Shown: piece after piece, positions 5,741 through 13,168 of the stretch
How the letters are laid out: each line of letters begins with the position of its first letter
How positions within the stretch are numbered: position 1 is the first letter of the stretch
From: Lachnospiraceae bacterium
Lineage (GTDB): Bacteria > Bacillota > Clostridia > Lachnospirales > Lachnospiraceae
Direction: 5' to 3'
Length of the DNA stretch: 34,018 bases
Assembly (NCBI GenBank): GCA_017465475.1
Contig: JAFTWC010000014.1
Span: 1 to 34,018, forward strand
The notes under the pieces: generated by a model
What the model was told of the DNA's origin: nothing
What the model saw: only the letters and a program-made list of their open reading frames with translations
Database searches by the model: none
Position numbers and translations under genes: made by a program

Positions 5741-7543
5741 TTATGCGTAGTAGGAAGCCTGTGCGTTCCAAAGTTCGTAGTATTTACCCTTTTCGTTCTG
5801 AAGAAGCTCTTCGTGGGTTCCCACCTGTACAATACGGCCCTGATCAAATACAGCAATCTTGTCGCAGAAGCGGCAGGAGGAGAGACGGTGGCTGATGTAG
5901 ATGGCGGTTTTGTCTCCTACGATTTCATCGAACTTCCCGTAAATCTCTGCTTCGGCAATGGGGTCTAAGGCTGCGGTAGGCTCATCAAGGATGATAAACG
6001 GAGCGTCCTTATAAAGTGCTCTTGCTAAAGCGATTTTCTGTGCTTCACCACCGGAAACGTTAACGCCTTCTTCGTCAAAGTTCTTGTAGAGAGAAGTCTC
6101 CAGCTTCTTTGGCATTTCTTCATAGCGTTCCCCGAAGCCCACCTCGTATAACATCTGCTCGGCCTTTACTGCGTCCCAGTTGGCTGCGGAGGCTACGTTG
6201 TTACCAAGCGGCATGGCAAGGAGGTTATAGTCTTGGAATACCACGGAGAACAAGTCCAGATACTGTCTGTAATCGTATTTGCGGACATTGAAATCATTCA
6301 TGTGGATTTCACCCTCTGTCGGGTCGTAGAGACGGCAGAGAAGCTTGATAAATGTGGTCTTACCGCTACCGTTTTGTCCTACCACTGCAAGGCGTTCGCC
6401 CACTTTTAAGTTCAGGTTAATGTCTTTTAAGGCATAGTCTTCGGAACCTGAGTAGCGGAAGCTGACATTTTTAAATTCAATGTCAAACTGCTTGTCGCTG
6501 CGCTTTTCCACGGAAAGGCTGCCCTGGTACATGTCGTTTTGGATATCGAAGTACTCTAAGTAAGTTTCAAGAAACTGCTCGTTGGTTTTCAGAGAACCCA
6601 AAGTATAGAATAAACCGGCGATGTTGTTGGTCAGGATGCCGAGATATCCTACATACTTAATGACACTGCCTACCGGGAAAGCCCCCAAGGTACAGTACAA
6701 ACCGATGATGAGATAGGAGCACAACTCAGAGGCTTTTGTGGAAAGAAAAATCGGGATACGCAGTAAAAAGTCGATATGATTGATTTTGCTGTAAAGTGCT
6801 TTATGTTCCTTCGCAAGACTTTTGTCGATTTCTTCTACAATGGCCTGTTGTTTGTAAAAACGGCTGTCCATGCCGGACTGGCTGTAGCCGCCGGCAAGGC
6901 GGTTTTCCCGGAGCATTAAGTCTCCGCCGAGATTCCAGGTTTCTGCCTGCTTTTTGCCACAACGAGACTGTATCACTACCGTAAGAATGACACAGACTAC
7001 CATGGCAACAAGGAGCAGAATGCCTCGGATATCAAAGGAAAGTTTTAGAATTAAGGATACCATCTCTGCAAATAAAACAATACAATACAGAATGTTAATA
7101 AAATAGGTTGCAATGTTTTCTAAACACATACTCATGTTTTTGACACCGTAGCAGTTAATCCAGGAATTTTCTATGATTTTTCGGCGTAGATGACGGATTT
7201 CCGGATTTTCCAGTTTGTCATAATCTAAGGAAAGTGTCTTTTTATTGAATGCGGCTGCTTCGTTGTGATCCAACTGTTTTTGTGCGTTTTCCACGGCTCT
7301 GCTGAGGAGCGCACCCATGATGTGAATGAACAGGGTTCCGCATAAGGTGATAGCCACCAAAAGGAACAGTTCTTCCTTTGTTTTCTTTTCGTATAATGCG
7401 GTTACGATTTCTGCAGACATCCACAAGGTAAAAAATGGTGTCAGATTGGAAAAAAGTATTTGAAACAGGCGAAGCGGAAAGTAGTGTGGATTATAGGAAT
7501 GGTACAACTTAAACGCCCGTCTGGTGGTTTTGTAATTATGCAT
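5741..7543 (-). CDS. ABC exporter half-transporter (permease-ATPase fusion), second gene of pair
   Basis: 600 residues. An N-terminal transmembrane domain of about six helices (roughly 1-330) is fused to a nucleotide-binding domain. Walker A is GQNGSGKTT, the signature NVSGGEAQKIALARAL, Walker B FIILDEPTAALDP with its catalytic Glu, and the H-loop YISHRLSS. All key residues are intact. The start is taken as the ATG at 7543: AGGAGG lies nine bases before it, whereas the in-frame GTG at 7552 touches that site. The gene overlaps the stop of the preceding exporter gene by 8 bases, so the two probably form a heterodimer. The export substrate is unknown. The upstream operator and the LytTR/GHKL pair suggest a peptide or envelope-stress link (inference). 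Confidence 0.92.
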   Translation of the reverse strand: MHNYKTTRRAFKLYHSYNPHYFPLRLFQILFSNLTPFFTLWMSAEIVTALYEKKTKEELFLLVAITLCGTLFIHIMGALLSRAVENAQKQLDHNEAAAFNKKTLSLDYDKLENPEIRHLRRKIIENSWINCYGVKNMSMCLENIATYFINILYCIVLFAEMVSLILKLSFDIRGILLLVAMVVCVILTVVIQSRCGKKQAETWNLGGDLMLRENRLAGGYSQSGMDSRFYKQQAIVEEIDKSLAKEHKALYSKINHIDFLLRIPIFLSTKASELCSYLIIGLYCTLGAFPVGSVIKYVGYLGILTNNIAGLFYTLGSLKTNEQFLETYLEYFDIQNDMYQGSLSVEKRSDKQFDIEFKNVSFRYSGSEDYALKDINLNLKVGERLAVVGQNGSGKTTFIKLLCRLYDPTEGEIHMNDFNVRKYDYRQYLDLFSVVFQDYNLLAMPLGNNVASAANWDAVKAEQMLYEVGFGERYEEMPKKLETSLYKNFDEEGVNVSGGEAQKIALARALYKDAPFIILDEPTAALDPIAEAEIYGKFDEIVGDKTAIYISHRLSSCRFCDKIAVFDQGRIVQVGTHEELLQNEKGKYYELWNAQASYYA

Positions 7544-9371
7544 GGACTTCACCCTCCTTATAGTATTTGCTTTGTACTTCGAACATTTCTGCGTATTTGC
7601 CTCCCGTAGCCATCAGTTCCTCATGGGAACCGGATTCCGCAATGACACCGTCTTCTAATAAGATGATGCGGTCACAGAAGCGGGTGGAGGCAAAACGGTG
7701 AGAAATATAGATGGAAGTTTTTCCTTCGGTTAATTCTCTGTAACGTAAATATAAGTTGTTTTCCGCAATGGGGTCCAGGGCTGCGGTCGGTTCGTCAAGG
7801 ATTAAAATAGAACCGTTTTTATAGATGGCTCTTGCCAACACCAGCTTTTGCATCTCGCCGCCGGATAAGTCTACGCTGTCGTCGTGGATTCCCTTCATTA
7901 AGTGAGTGTCGATGCCGTTTGGAAGCTTTTCGATTTTATCATAAATTCCGGCAAGCTTCATGGCGGCGATAGCATCTTCTCTTGCGGTAGGGCGCTCAAG
8001 GTCTACACTTGCCACAAACTCAAACATAGAAAAGGCAATGGTCTTGATGTCCTGGAAGACTGCGGAAATCATGGAGTAGTACTCCTCAATGTTATACTCG
8101 TGAATGTGTTTTCCGTTTACTAAGATTTCGCCGGAGGTCGGAGAATATAAGCCACAAATCAGCTTGATTAAGGTGGTCTTGCCGGCCCCGTTCATACCAA
8201 CAAGTGCAAGGCTTTCGCCGGCAGAGATTGTCAGGTTTAATCCGTTTATGGTATCTTTCTCTGCGCCGTCGTAGCGGTAATGAACATCCTTTAATTCAAT
8301 GGTCACCGGACCGGTCGGAAGAGGACAGCCTTCCCCGTGGTTGAAGGTGTTCGGATAGTTGTAGAAGTCGCGATAGTAAGCAATCTTCTCGGCTCTGGTA
8401 TTTAATTTTGCCACACTGCCGATGATGCCCTGCAAAAAGCCTGCGATACTGCCGGTAAGACCAAAATAAAATACAAATTCACCTACGGTGATTTTTCCTG
8501 CAAGAAGCAGTCCGATTAACACGATGTATGCCACACCGTTTTGTACAAAGGTCATAAGTCCCGCAAGAACGGAAGCAAACAGTCCCCTGAGAGTACAACG
8601 CTTATTCCACATGAGAAGGTAGCTTTGGTAATCCCGCATCATTTTGTCGAGCCAGCCCTCTAAATTGTACAGTTTAATATCCTTTGCCATGGAGAAGTTT
8701 TCGGAAAGACTTTGTAAGTAATTTCTCTTCCGGACTTCTTTTTCCCAGTTGTGTTTATTCTTCTCAAAGTAGGTCGGTTGCCAACGGGTGGTAAAGTAGG
8801 AAAGGACGGATACTATCGCAACCACGGCGAAGATAATCGGGTTCAGTACAATCAGAAGTGAAGCATAGGTGAAAATACCGAGGAAGTTAATCAAGGCTTC
8901 GCTTATATCACGCCAAAGGTATTCCAGTGCACAGTCTCCCTGACAGGAGTCACTGCTTGCGTATTCATGTACTTTTCGGTAGTCCTGCTTTTCTGTGTTT
9001 TCAAAGTCGGTTTCGTAATGGTAGATGCGTCCCATCTCCATTTGGTAAATGCCGGTAGGATAATACTGCCTTGCCTTGCAACGGGAATTGATAAAGCCCC
9101 GCAGCAACTCCAAAAGAACCAGTGGAAGTAAAAAGCTGATTGTGAACCGGCATAACGTTGAAAAGGAAGCACCGCTACCGATGCGGTCAATCAGTTCCTT
9201 TGAAAAGAAGGAAGATAACAGCGGAAGAATGACGGCAATCGGTACCACCGCAAATATAAAGAATACAAACATTTTGTCCAGCCCCCAGAGCTTTTTCAGT
9301 GCCCAGGCAAGACTTCCGATTTTGGAATACTTTTTCTTTTCTTTTTTTACTGTTTTGTTCTTTTGTTTCAT
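7536..9371 (-). CDS. ABC exporter half-transporter, first gene of pair
   Basis: 611 residues. A basic N-terminal tail (1-30) precedes a transmembrane domain (about 35-340) and a nucleotide-binding domain with Walker A GMNGAGKTT, signature DLSGGEMQKLVLARA, Walker B ILILDEPTAALDP and H-loop YISHRFAS. Like its partner it keeps the catalytic Glu, so both ATP sites look active, unlike heterodimers with one degenerate site. GGAGGGG precedes the ATG, and a hairpin (9389-9417) lies just upstream of that site in the leader. The next gene overlaps its end by 8 bases. Confidence 0.92.
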   Translation of the reverse strand: MKQKNKTVKKEKKKYSKIGSLAWALKKLWGLDKMFVFFIFAVVPIAVILPLLSSFFSKELIDRIGSGASFSTLCRFTISFLLPLVLLELLRGFINSRCKARQYYPTGIYQMEMGRIYHYETDFENTEKQDYRKVHEYASSDSCQGDCALEYLWRDISEALINFLGIFTYASLLIVLNPIIFAVVAIVSVLSYFTTRWQPTYFEKNKHNWEKEVRKRNYLQSLSENFSMAKDIKLYNLEGWLDKMMRDYQSYLLMWNKRCTLRGLFASVLAGLMTFVQNGVAYIVLIGLLLAGKITVGEFVFYFGLTGSIAGFLQGIIGSVAKLNTRAEKIAYYRDFYNYPNTFNHGEGCPLPTGPVTIELKDVHYRYDGAEKDTINGLNLTISAGESLALVGMNGAGKTTLIKLICGLYSPTSGEILVNGKHIHEYNIEEYYSMISAVFQDIKTIAFSMFEFVASVDLERPTAREDAIAAMKLAGIYDKIEKLPNGIDTHLMKGIHDDSVDLSGGEMQKLVLARAIYKNGSILILDEPTAALDPIAENNLYLRYRELTEGKTSIYISHRFASTRFCDRIILLEDGVIAESGSHEELMATGGKYAEMFEVQSKYYKEGEVHA

Positions 9372-9388
9372 AATTCCCCTCCATTATG

Positions 9389-9417
9389 CCGACGGATGTG
9401 TTGGTTTCATCTGTCGG
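9389..9417 (-). promoter_or_regulatory. Leader hairpin before the exporter operon
   Basis: CCGACGGATG (9389-9398) pairs with CATCTGTCGG (9408-9417) through a 10-bp stem with one G.T pair and a 9-base loop. It ends a few bases before the GGAGGGG site of the exporter gene. There is no T-run, so an mRNA-stabilising or translational role is more likely than termination. A second small hairpin, GGGC-N5-GCCC (9432-9444), precedes it in the transcript. Confidence 0.5.
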
Positions 9418-9457
9418 AGTGTATTTGTTTTGGGCTGTTTGCCCTTTGCTTGACTTT

Positions 9458-9527
9458 ACTATATCAAATAAAAAAAGAAAAAGTGCAATTTGTTGTCAAA
9501 TGCAAAAATTTGATGTCAAATGCACTT
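9458..9527 (-). promoter_or_regulatory. Exporter operon control region: -10 element and twin dyad operator
   Basis: A -10-like TATAGT (plus-strand ACTATA 9458-9463) stands without a good -35 box. Upstream of it in transcription order are two copies of ATTTG-N4-CAAAT (9488-9501 and 9508-9521), exactly 20 bp apart, enclosed by AAGTGCA (9481-9487) and TGCACTT (9521-9527). Read as direct repeats, GCATTTGACA occurs twice with a 20-bp period, similar to the paired sites of LytTR response regulators. A LytTR regulator is encoded nearby on the same strand, so control by it is plausible but inferred. Confidence 0.55.
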
Positions 9528-9534
9528 GGAAAGT

Positions 9535-9790
9535 GTTTGTGCGCTAAAAATGCCATATTAAAGTGAAATCGGCAACATGTCTATTGATAAAACCGCAAAC
9601 GACTGCAACGCGCTTGCAAACTAACATGTAACTTCGACTATTTTGCCGTTTCGGTAGCGTCCTCACGGCAAAGTCTGCGTAACATGTGGATTTCGCAAGT
9701 CGCTAAAAGCGCAGTTTAAATTGTTTGCTTATTTTATCAATAGACATGTTGCCGTGATACCGTGAAACAATGCATTTTTAGCGCACAAAC
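9535..9790. mobile_element. 256-bp MITE-like element with long terminal inverted repeats
   Basis: The ends are a perfect 19-bp inverted repeat, GTTTGTGCGCTAAAAATGC at 9535-9553 and its complement at 9772-9790. Inside it a second perfect 23-bp inverted repeat lies at 9570-9592 and 9732-9754. Weaker symmetry continues inward: GCAAAC/GTTTGC (9595, 9723), GCGCTT/AAGCGC (9610, 9707) and TTTGCCGT/ACGGCAAA (9642, 9665). The whole unit could fold into one long hairpin. It has no open reading frame of note. No clear target-site duplication is visible, so transposition is inferred from shape. It ends two bases beyond the kinase stop codon and starts seven bases from the operator. Confidence 0.7.
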
Positions 9791-9792
9791 TT

Positions 9793-10437
9793 CTACTGCG
9801 GTAACAGTACTTCGGTGGAAAAGGCTCCGTCCTCGGAAGCTCGTGTAATATATCCTCCGTACTTTTTGGCAATCATATCGATGCGCTTGAGGCCGAAGCC
9901 ATGCCCCTCACCCTTGGTGGTGTGATAGCTTGTTTTTTTCTTGCCGCCCGCGGTATTGATAACGGAGATGTAGAGGTAGTGTCCTTTCATTTCCATATAG
10001 ATACGAATCAGGCGTTCTTCCACCGGTAGCTCCATGCAGGCATCCATGGCATTATCAAGGAGATTACCGATGACAGTACAAAGATCCAGCTCTGACACCG
10101 TTAATGCCACCGGAATATTAGCTTCCGCTTTTACTTTAATTTCTTTTTGGGAGGCAAGGGAAAGCTTGCTGTTTAAAATGGCATCCGCCATGCGGTTTCC
10201 GGTTTTGATGACGGTTTCCACATTGGTTAAGTCATCGTCCAACATGTCCAAATAGGCGCCGATTTCATTAATCTCGCCGTTTGCCATATGTACTTTCATG
10301 GTTTGGATGTGGTGGCGGTAGTCGTGTCGCCAACCCCGCATCTTCTGATACATGTTTTCCACTTCTAAATAATATTTTTGAATCAATTCATTTTCAAAGG
10401 CCGCAACCTTTTTTGCAATCAGTTTTTCAAATAACAT
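9793..10437 (-). CDS. Soluble GHKL-type sensor histidine kinase (AgrC-like C-terminal part)
   Basis: 214 residues. A coiled-coil N-terminus leads to the phosphoacceptor box RHDYRHH (37-43, likely His38) and a GHKL ATPase domain with N-box NLLDNAMDAC (125-134) and G-box GHGFGLKRI (178-186). AgrC-like kinases normally carry five to seven transmembrane helices before this point. None is present here and the gene starts cleanly after AGAGGATCTT, so it appears naturally cytoplasmic rather than truncated. It follows the LytTR regulator by 10 bases on the same strand and is almost certainly its partner. How it senses is unknown. Confidence 0.85.
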   Translation of the reverse strand: MLFEKLIAKKVAAFENELIQKYYLEVENMYQKMRGWRHDYRHHIQTMKVHMANGEINEIGAYLDMLDDDLTNVETVIKTGNRMADAILNSKLSLASQKEIKVKAEANIPVALTVSELDLCTVIGNLLDNAMDACMELPVEERLIRIYMEMKGHYLYISVINTAGGKKKTSYHTTKGEGHGFGLKRIDMIAKKYGGYITRASEDGAFSTEVLLPQ

Positions 10438-10447
10438 AAGATCCTCT

Positions 10448-11149
10448 TTATAAATATTTTACCAAAGCCGCATGGATGTCGTGATAAATGCCGCGACTTA
10501 AGGGGACGATGGCACCGTTTGTCATGGTGACGTCGGTACGGGTAATCAGTTTGATGTATTTTAGATTTACAAGGAAGGAACGGTGAGCTTTAAAAAAGGT
10601 ATCGTCCAGTTCCTCAAAAAGCTTCCCTAAAGTCATACGGGTACGATATTCACCATGGATGGTATGGATATTTAAATATACATTTTCGGCTTCTATGTAA
10701 ATAATATCCGCAAGAGAAAGCTTTACATCTCCGTCTGAGGTGGAGATGAGTATGGAACGCATGCGGTTGGTAAGATTTCCGATGGCTTTATCTAATACCG
10801 GGGTGAGTTTGCCTGCATCCACAGGTTTGATTAAGTAATGTAAGGCGGATACATCAAAGCCGTCACTGAAGTATTCGTAAAAGCCCGTAATAAAAATCAG
10901 TTGTACTGCCTGATTCTCTTTTCGAACCTCTTTTGCCAGTTCGATACCGCTGCGTCCCGGCATTTCAACATCCAAAAGCAGAATGTCGAAGTCCTTTTCT
11001 TCCTCGTAATCAAAAAGGAAGGAATCTGCGCTGATATATTGTTTTAACTCGATGAGATGTCTGTTTTTCTTTCCCCAGGCGGTGACAATTTCGGTGAGAT
11101 AGTCCCGCTGTTTTGCATCGTCATCACAGATGGCCAGTTTTAATTTCAT
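10448..11149 (-). CDS. LytTR-family response regulator (AgrA/LytR type)
   Basis: 233 residues. The receiver domain (1-120) has the acidic cluster DDD at 9-11, phosphoacceptor Asp60 in ILLLDVEMPG and the conserved Lys in LIKPVDAG. The LytTR DNA-binding domain (about 133-233) has the typical FFKAHRSFLVNLKYI and LSRG motifs. Such regulators bind paired direct repeats about two helical turns apart, and a matching candidate lies at 9481-9527 before the ABC exporters. AAGGAG lies seven to eight bases before the ATG, and a sigma-A promoter is at 11181-11210. Confidence 0.93.
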   Translation of the reverse strand: MKLKLAICDDDAKQRDYLTEIVTAWGKKNRHLIELKQYISADSFLFDYEEEKDFDILLLDVEMPGRSGIELAKEVRKENQAVQLIFITGFYEYFSDGFDVSALHYLIKPVDAGKLTPVLDKAIGNLTNRMRSILISTSDGDVKLSLADIIYIEAENVYLNIHTIHGEYRTRMTLGKLFEELDDTFFKAHRSFLVNLKYIKLITRTDVTMTNGAIVPLSRGIYHDIHAALVKYL

Positions 11150-11180
11150 GAAAATACTCCTTCCCTAAGACAAATCCGAT

Positions 11181-11210
11181 ATAATAAAGAAAATATCGCG
11201 ATTAATGCAA
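11181..11210 (-). promoter_or_regulatory. Promoter of the response regulator-kinase operon
   Basis: On the minus strand TTGCAT (plus 11205-11210) and TATTAT (plus 11181-11186) are 18 bp apart, about 30 bases upstream of the regulator ATG. The pair therefore need not depend on aroC transcription. Confidence 0.65.
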
Positions 11211-11219
11211 AAATCTGAA

Positions 11220-12356
11220 TTAATCTCTGCCGTAAATCTGCTTCAGATGCTCCAGTTTGCTTCCTAAGTTACTAAGGAGTGCATCTGCAGCGGTCAGGGC
11301 GGCCATGCATTCTACCACTACAACGGCACGGGAAACAATAATGGGGTCGTGACGTCCGGTAATCTGACAAGTGTAGGCGGAGCCGTCCTTTTTTACGGTT
11401 TCCTGTGGTGTATAGACAGATGGGGTCGGCTTTACCGCTACACGGAACAGCACATCCGAACCGTCGGTCATGCCGCCGAGAACACCGCCTGCACGGTTGG
11501 TACGTTTCTTTATGGTGCCGGCATCATCGGCGTAAAACGGATCGTTTTGTTCCGTGCCGGTAAGAAGTGCTGCGTCAAAGCCGGAACCCAGCTCAAAGCC
11601 TTTCACGGCACCGATGGACATCATGGCGTGGGCCAGTCTTGCATCAAACTTTTCAAATACCGGGTCGCCCAGGCCTGCCGGAAGTCCGGTGAGAACGCAT
11701 TCGATGGTGCCCCCGGCAGAATTATGTTCTTCGCGTAGGCTCTGTAAAAATGCTTCTGCCTTTGCGGAAACATCGGAATCCGGCATATTAAGGGGACTTT
11801 GATCACGAAGGGAAACCAGTTCTTCCGGGGAGTAACGCTCTGTCAAATATTCGTTTGTGTCAAAACAGATGTATTTATTTACGGATTTTGTGTAAGCGCA
11901 AACCTTGATGCCCAGTTCCTGAAGAAGGGCACAAGCAACGGCACCGGCTGCCACTCTTGCCGCAGTTTCGCGTCCTGAGGAACGTCCGCCGCCCCGGTAA
12001 TCCCGAAAACCGTATTTTGCATCAAAGGTGAAATCCGCATGTCCCGGACGATAGTAAGAAGCAATCTCTGAATAATCGGCGGAACGTTGGGATTCGTTGC
12101 GAATGAGAAGGGCAATGGAGGTGCCGGTGGTCCTGCCTTCGAACACTCCGGATAAAATTTCTACCAAATCGCTTTCCTTTCGCGGGGTGGAATACATGTT
12201 TTGGCCCGGTTTTCTTCTGTCTAAAAATGTCTGAATATATTCTGCGGAAAGAGGAATTCCTGCCGGGCAACCGTCAATGATAACGCCGAGGGCTGCACCG
12301 TGGGATTCTCCGAATGTTGTAATTTTAAAATAGGTTCCGAAAGATGATCCGTTCAT
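11220..12356 (-). CDS. aroC: Chorismate synthase
   Basis: 378 residues, matching the family. It makes chorismate from 5-enolpyruvylshikimate-3-phosphate using reduced FMN, the last step of the shikimate pathway. Visible signatures are GSSFGTYFKITTFGESHG at the N-terminus, RPGHADFTFDAKYG with RDYRGGGRSSGRETAARVAAGA in the middle, and a C-terminal RHDPIIVSRAVVVVE. The start is placed at 12356 rather than the upstream in-frame ATG at 12398, because GGAGG lies seven bases before it, the family begins here and the promoter's -10 lies at 12387-12392. No other aromatic-pathway gene is adjacent. Confidence 0.96.
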   Translation of the reverse strand: MNGSSFGTYFKITTFGESHGAALGVIIDGCPAGIPLSAEYIQTFLDRRKPGQNMYSTPRKESDLVEILSGVFEGRTTGTSIALLIRNESQRSADYSEIASYYRPGHADFTFDAKYGFRDYRGGGRSSGRETAARVAAGAVACALLQELGIKVCAYTKSVNKYICFDTNEYLTERYSPEELVSLRDQSPLNMPDSDVSAKAEAFLQSLREEHNSAGGTIECVLTGLPAGLGDPVFEKFDARLAHAMMSIGAVKGFELGSGFDAALLTGTEQNDPFYADDAGTIKKRTNRAGGVLGGMTDGSDVLFRVAVKPTPSVYTPQETVKKDGSAYTCQITGRHDPIIVSRAVVVVECMAALTAADALLSNLGSKLEHLKQIYGRD

Positions 12357-12386
12357 AAAAATACCTCCGAAATGCATACTAAAAAC

Positions 12387-12415
12387 ATTGTAGTCCAATC
12401 GTTTCTAAAATGCAA
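12387..12415 (-). promoter_or_regulatory. aroC: aroC promoter
   Basis: On the minus strand TTGCAT (plus 12410-12415) and TACAAT (plus 12387-12392) are 17 bp apart, giving a leader of about 25 bases. No attenuator or T-box is visible. Confidence 0.75.
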
Positions 12416-12571
12416 GTGTAAAGTAAGAGGGAAAAGGAAAGGTAAAATAATGTCCGGGTTGTGAAAATTATTCCTATAGAAGAAAAAATCATCTTTGGAT
12501 TATGTCGGAATTAAATGGGAAAAGATATAATAATGAAGAAAAAAGAGATTCGGTTCAGAAAGGAGCGGCGG

Positions 12572-12943
12572 ATGGCAAAAGAATTAAATGAAGCAATAGG
12601 CGGAAGAATCCGCGCGTACAGAGAAAGTCTGGGAATGAACAGAGAATCCTTTTCGGAGCAGGTAGGATTGTCTCCGCAGTTCTTGGCAGAAGTAGAAAAT
12701 GGGAAAAAGGGGCTTTCGGCAGAAAGTATCTATAAAATTTGCAGTAGCAGTGAACTGTCAGCTGATTATCTGGTAATGGGAACAATAAAAAGAGATAAGT
12801 TAAAAAATCCGTTGGATAATGTGATACAGGATATGCCGGGAGATTATTCGGTGCAATGTGCAAAAGTGTTGCAAGCGGTGAATGATATTATTACCGAAGC
12901 ACAGCGGGACGGAATGGAATTGTATAAGAAATTTAATAAATAA
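12572..12943 (+). CDS. XRE-family helix-turn-helix regulator
   Basis: 123 residues. The Cro/CI-type helix-turn-helix is at about 10-65 (IGGRIRAYRESLGMNRESFSEQVGLSPQFLAEVENGKKGLSAESIYKIC), followed by SADYLVMG and a helical C-terminus of about 50 residues. The start at 12572 is chosen because AAGGAG lies six bases upstream and a TATAAT -10 element is at 12526-12531, which excludes the in-frame ATG at 12515. It is monocistronic and is followed by a terminator. Its target is unknown; proteins of this size often repress themselves or neighbouring genes. Confidence 0.88.
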   Translation: MAKELNEAIGGRIRAYRESLGMNRESFSEQVGLSPQFLAEVENGKKGLSAESIYKICSSSELSADYLVMGTIKRDKLKNPLDNVIQDMPGDYSVQCAKVLQAVNDIITEAQRDGMELYKKFNK

Positions 12944-12975
12944 GCCGATTCCGGACAGAAAAGAGCAAAGGATGT

Positions 12976-13021
12976 AAAAGACAAGAAAGCGTAAAAAAAG
13001 AACGTTGACTTGTCTTTTTTT
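12976..13021 (+). terminator. Terminator of the XRE gene
   Basis: AAAAGACAAG (12976-12985) pairs perfectly with CTTGTCTTTT (13009-13018) and is followed by more T. The loop is 23 bases, longer than usual. Confidence 0.7.
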
Positions 13022-13042
13022 GTATAAGAATTGTATTAAATC

Positions 13043-13071
13043 TTGAAATTATCTAAAAATTATGATACTAT
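13043..13071 (+). promoter_or_regulatory. Promoter of the EAL-domain gene
   Basis: TTGAAA (13043-13048) and TACTAT (13066-13071) are 17 bp apart. The leader is about 90 bases, AT-rich, with no c-di-GMP riboswitch pattern that I could recognise. Confidence 0.6.
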
Positions 13072-13168
13072 ATATGATAGAGAAAAATTGAATATTATAA
13101 ATGATATGGTTTGATTCTAATAGAGAAAAGGCGCAATGCGATGGCGTGTCGAAACAGAGGTTGCAAAT

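Noticed and set aside
9076-9453. 125-codon plus-strand open frame over the exporter start and leader
   Set aside because: It lies antisense to a conserved transmembrane domain and shows no recognisable protein features.
9531-9794. Target-site duplication flanking the MITE-like element
   Set aside because: The bases flanking the two ends (AAGT and TTCT) do not match.
12357-12398. Longer N-terminus for aroC
   Set aside because: The upstream ATG at 12398 lies beyond the -10 element at 12387-12392. The family start and GGAGG agree on 12356.
13072-13168. c-di-GMP riboswitch before the EAL gene
   Set aside because: The leader is AT-rich and shows none of the conserved GEMM helix or tetraloop-receptor pattern.
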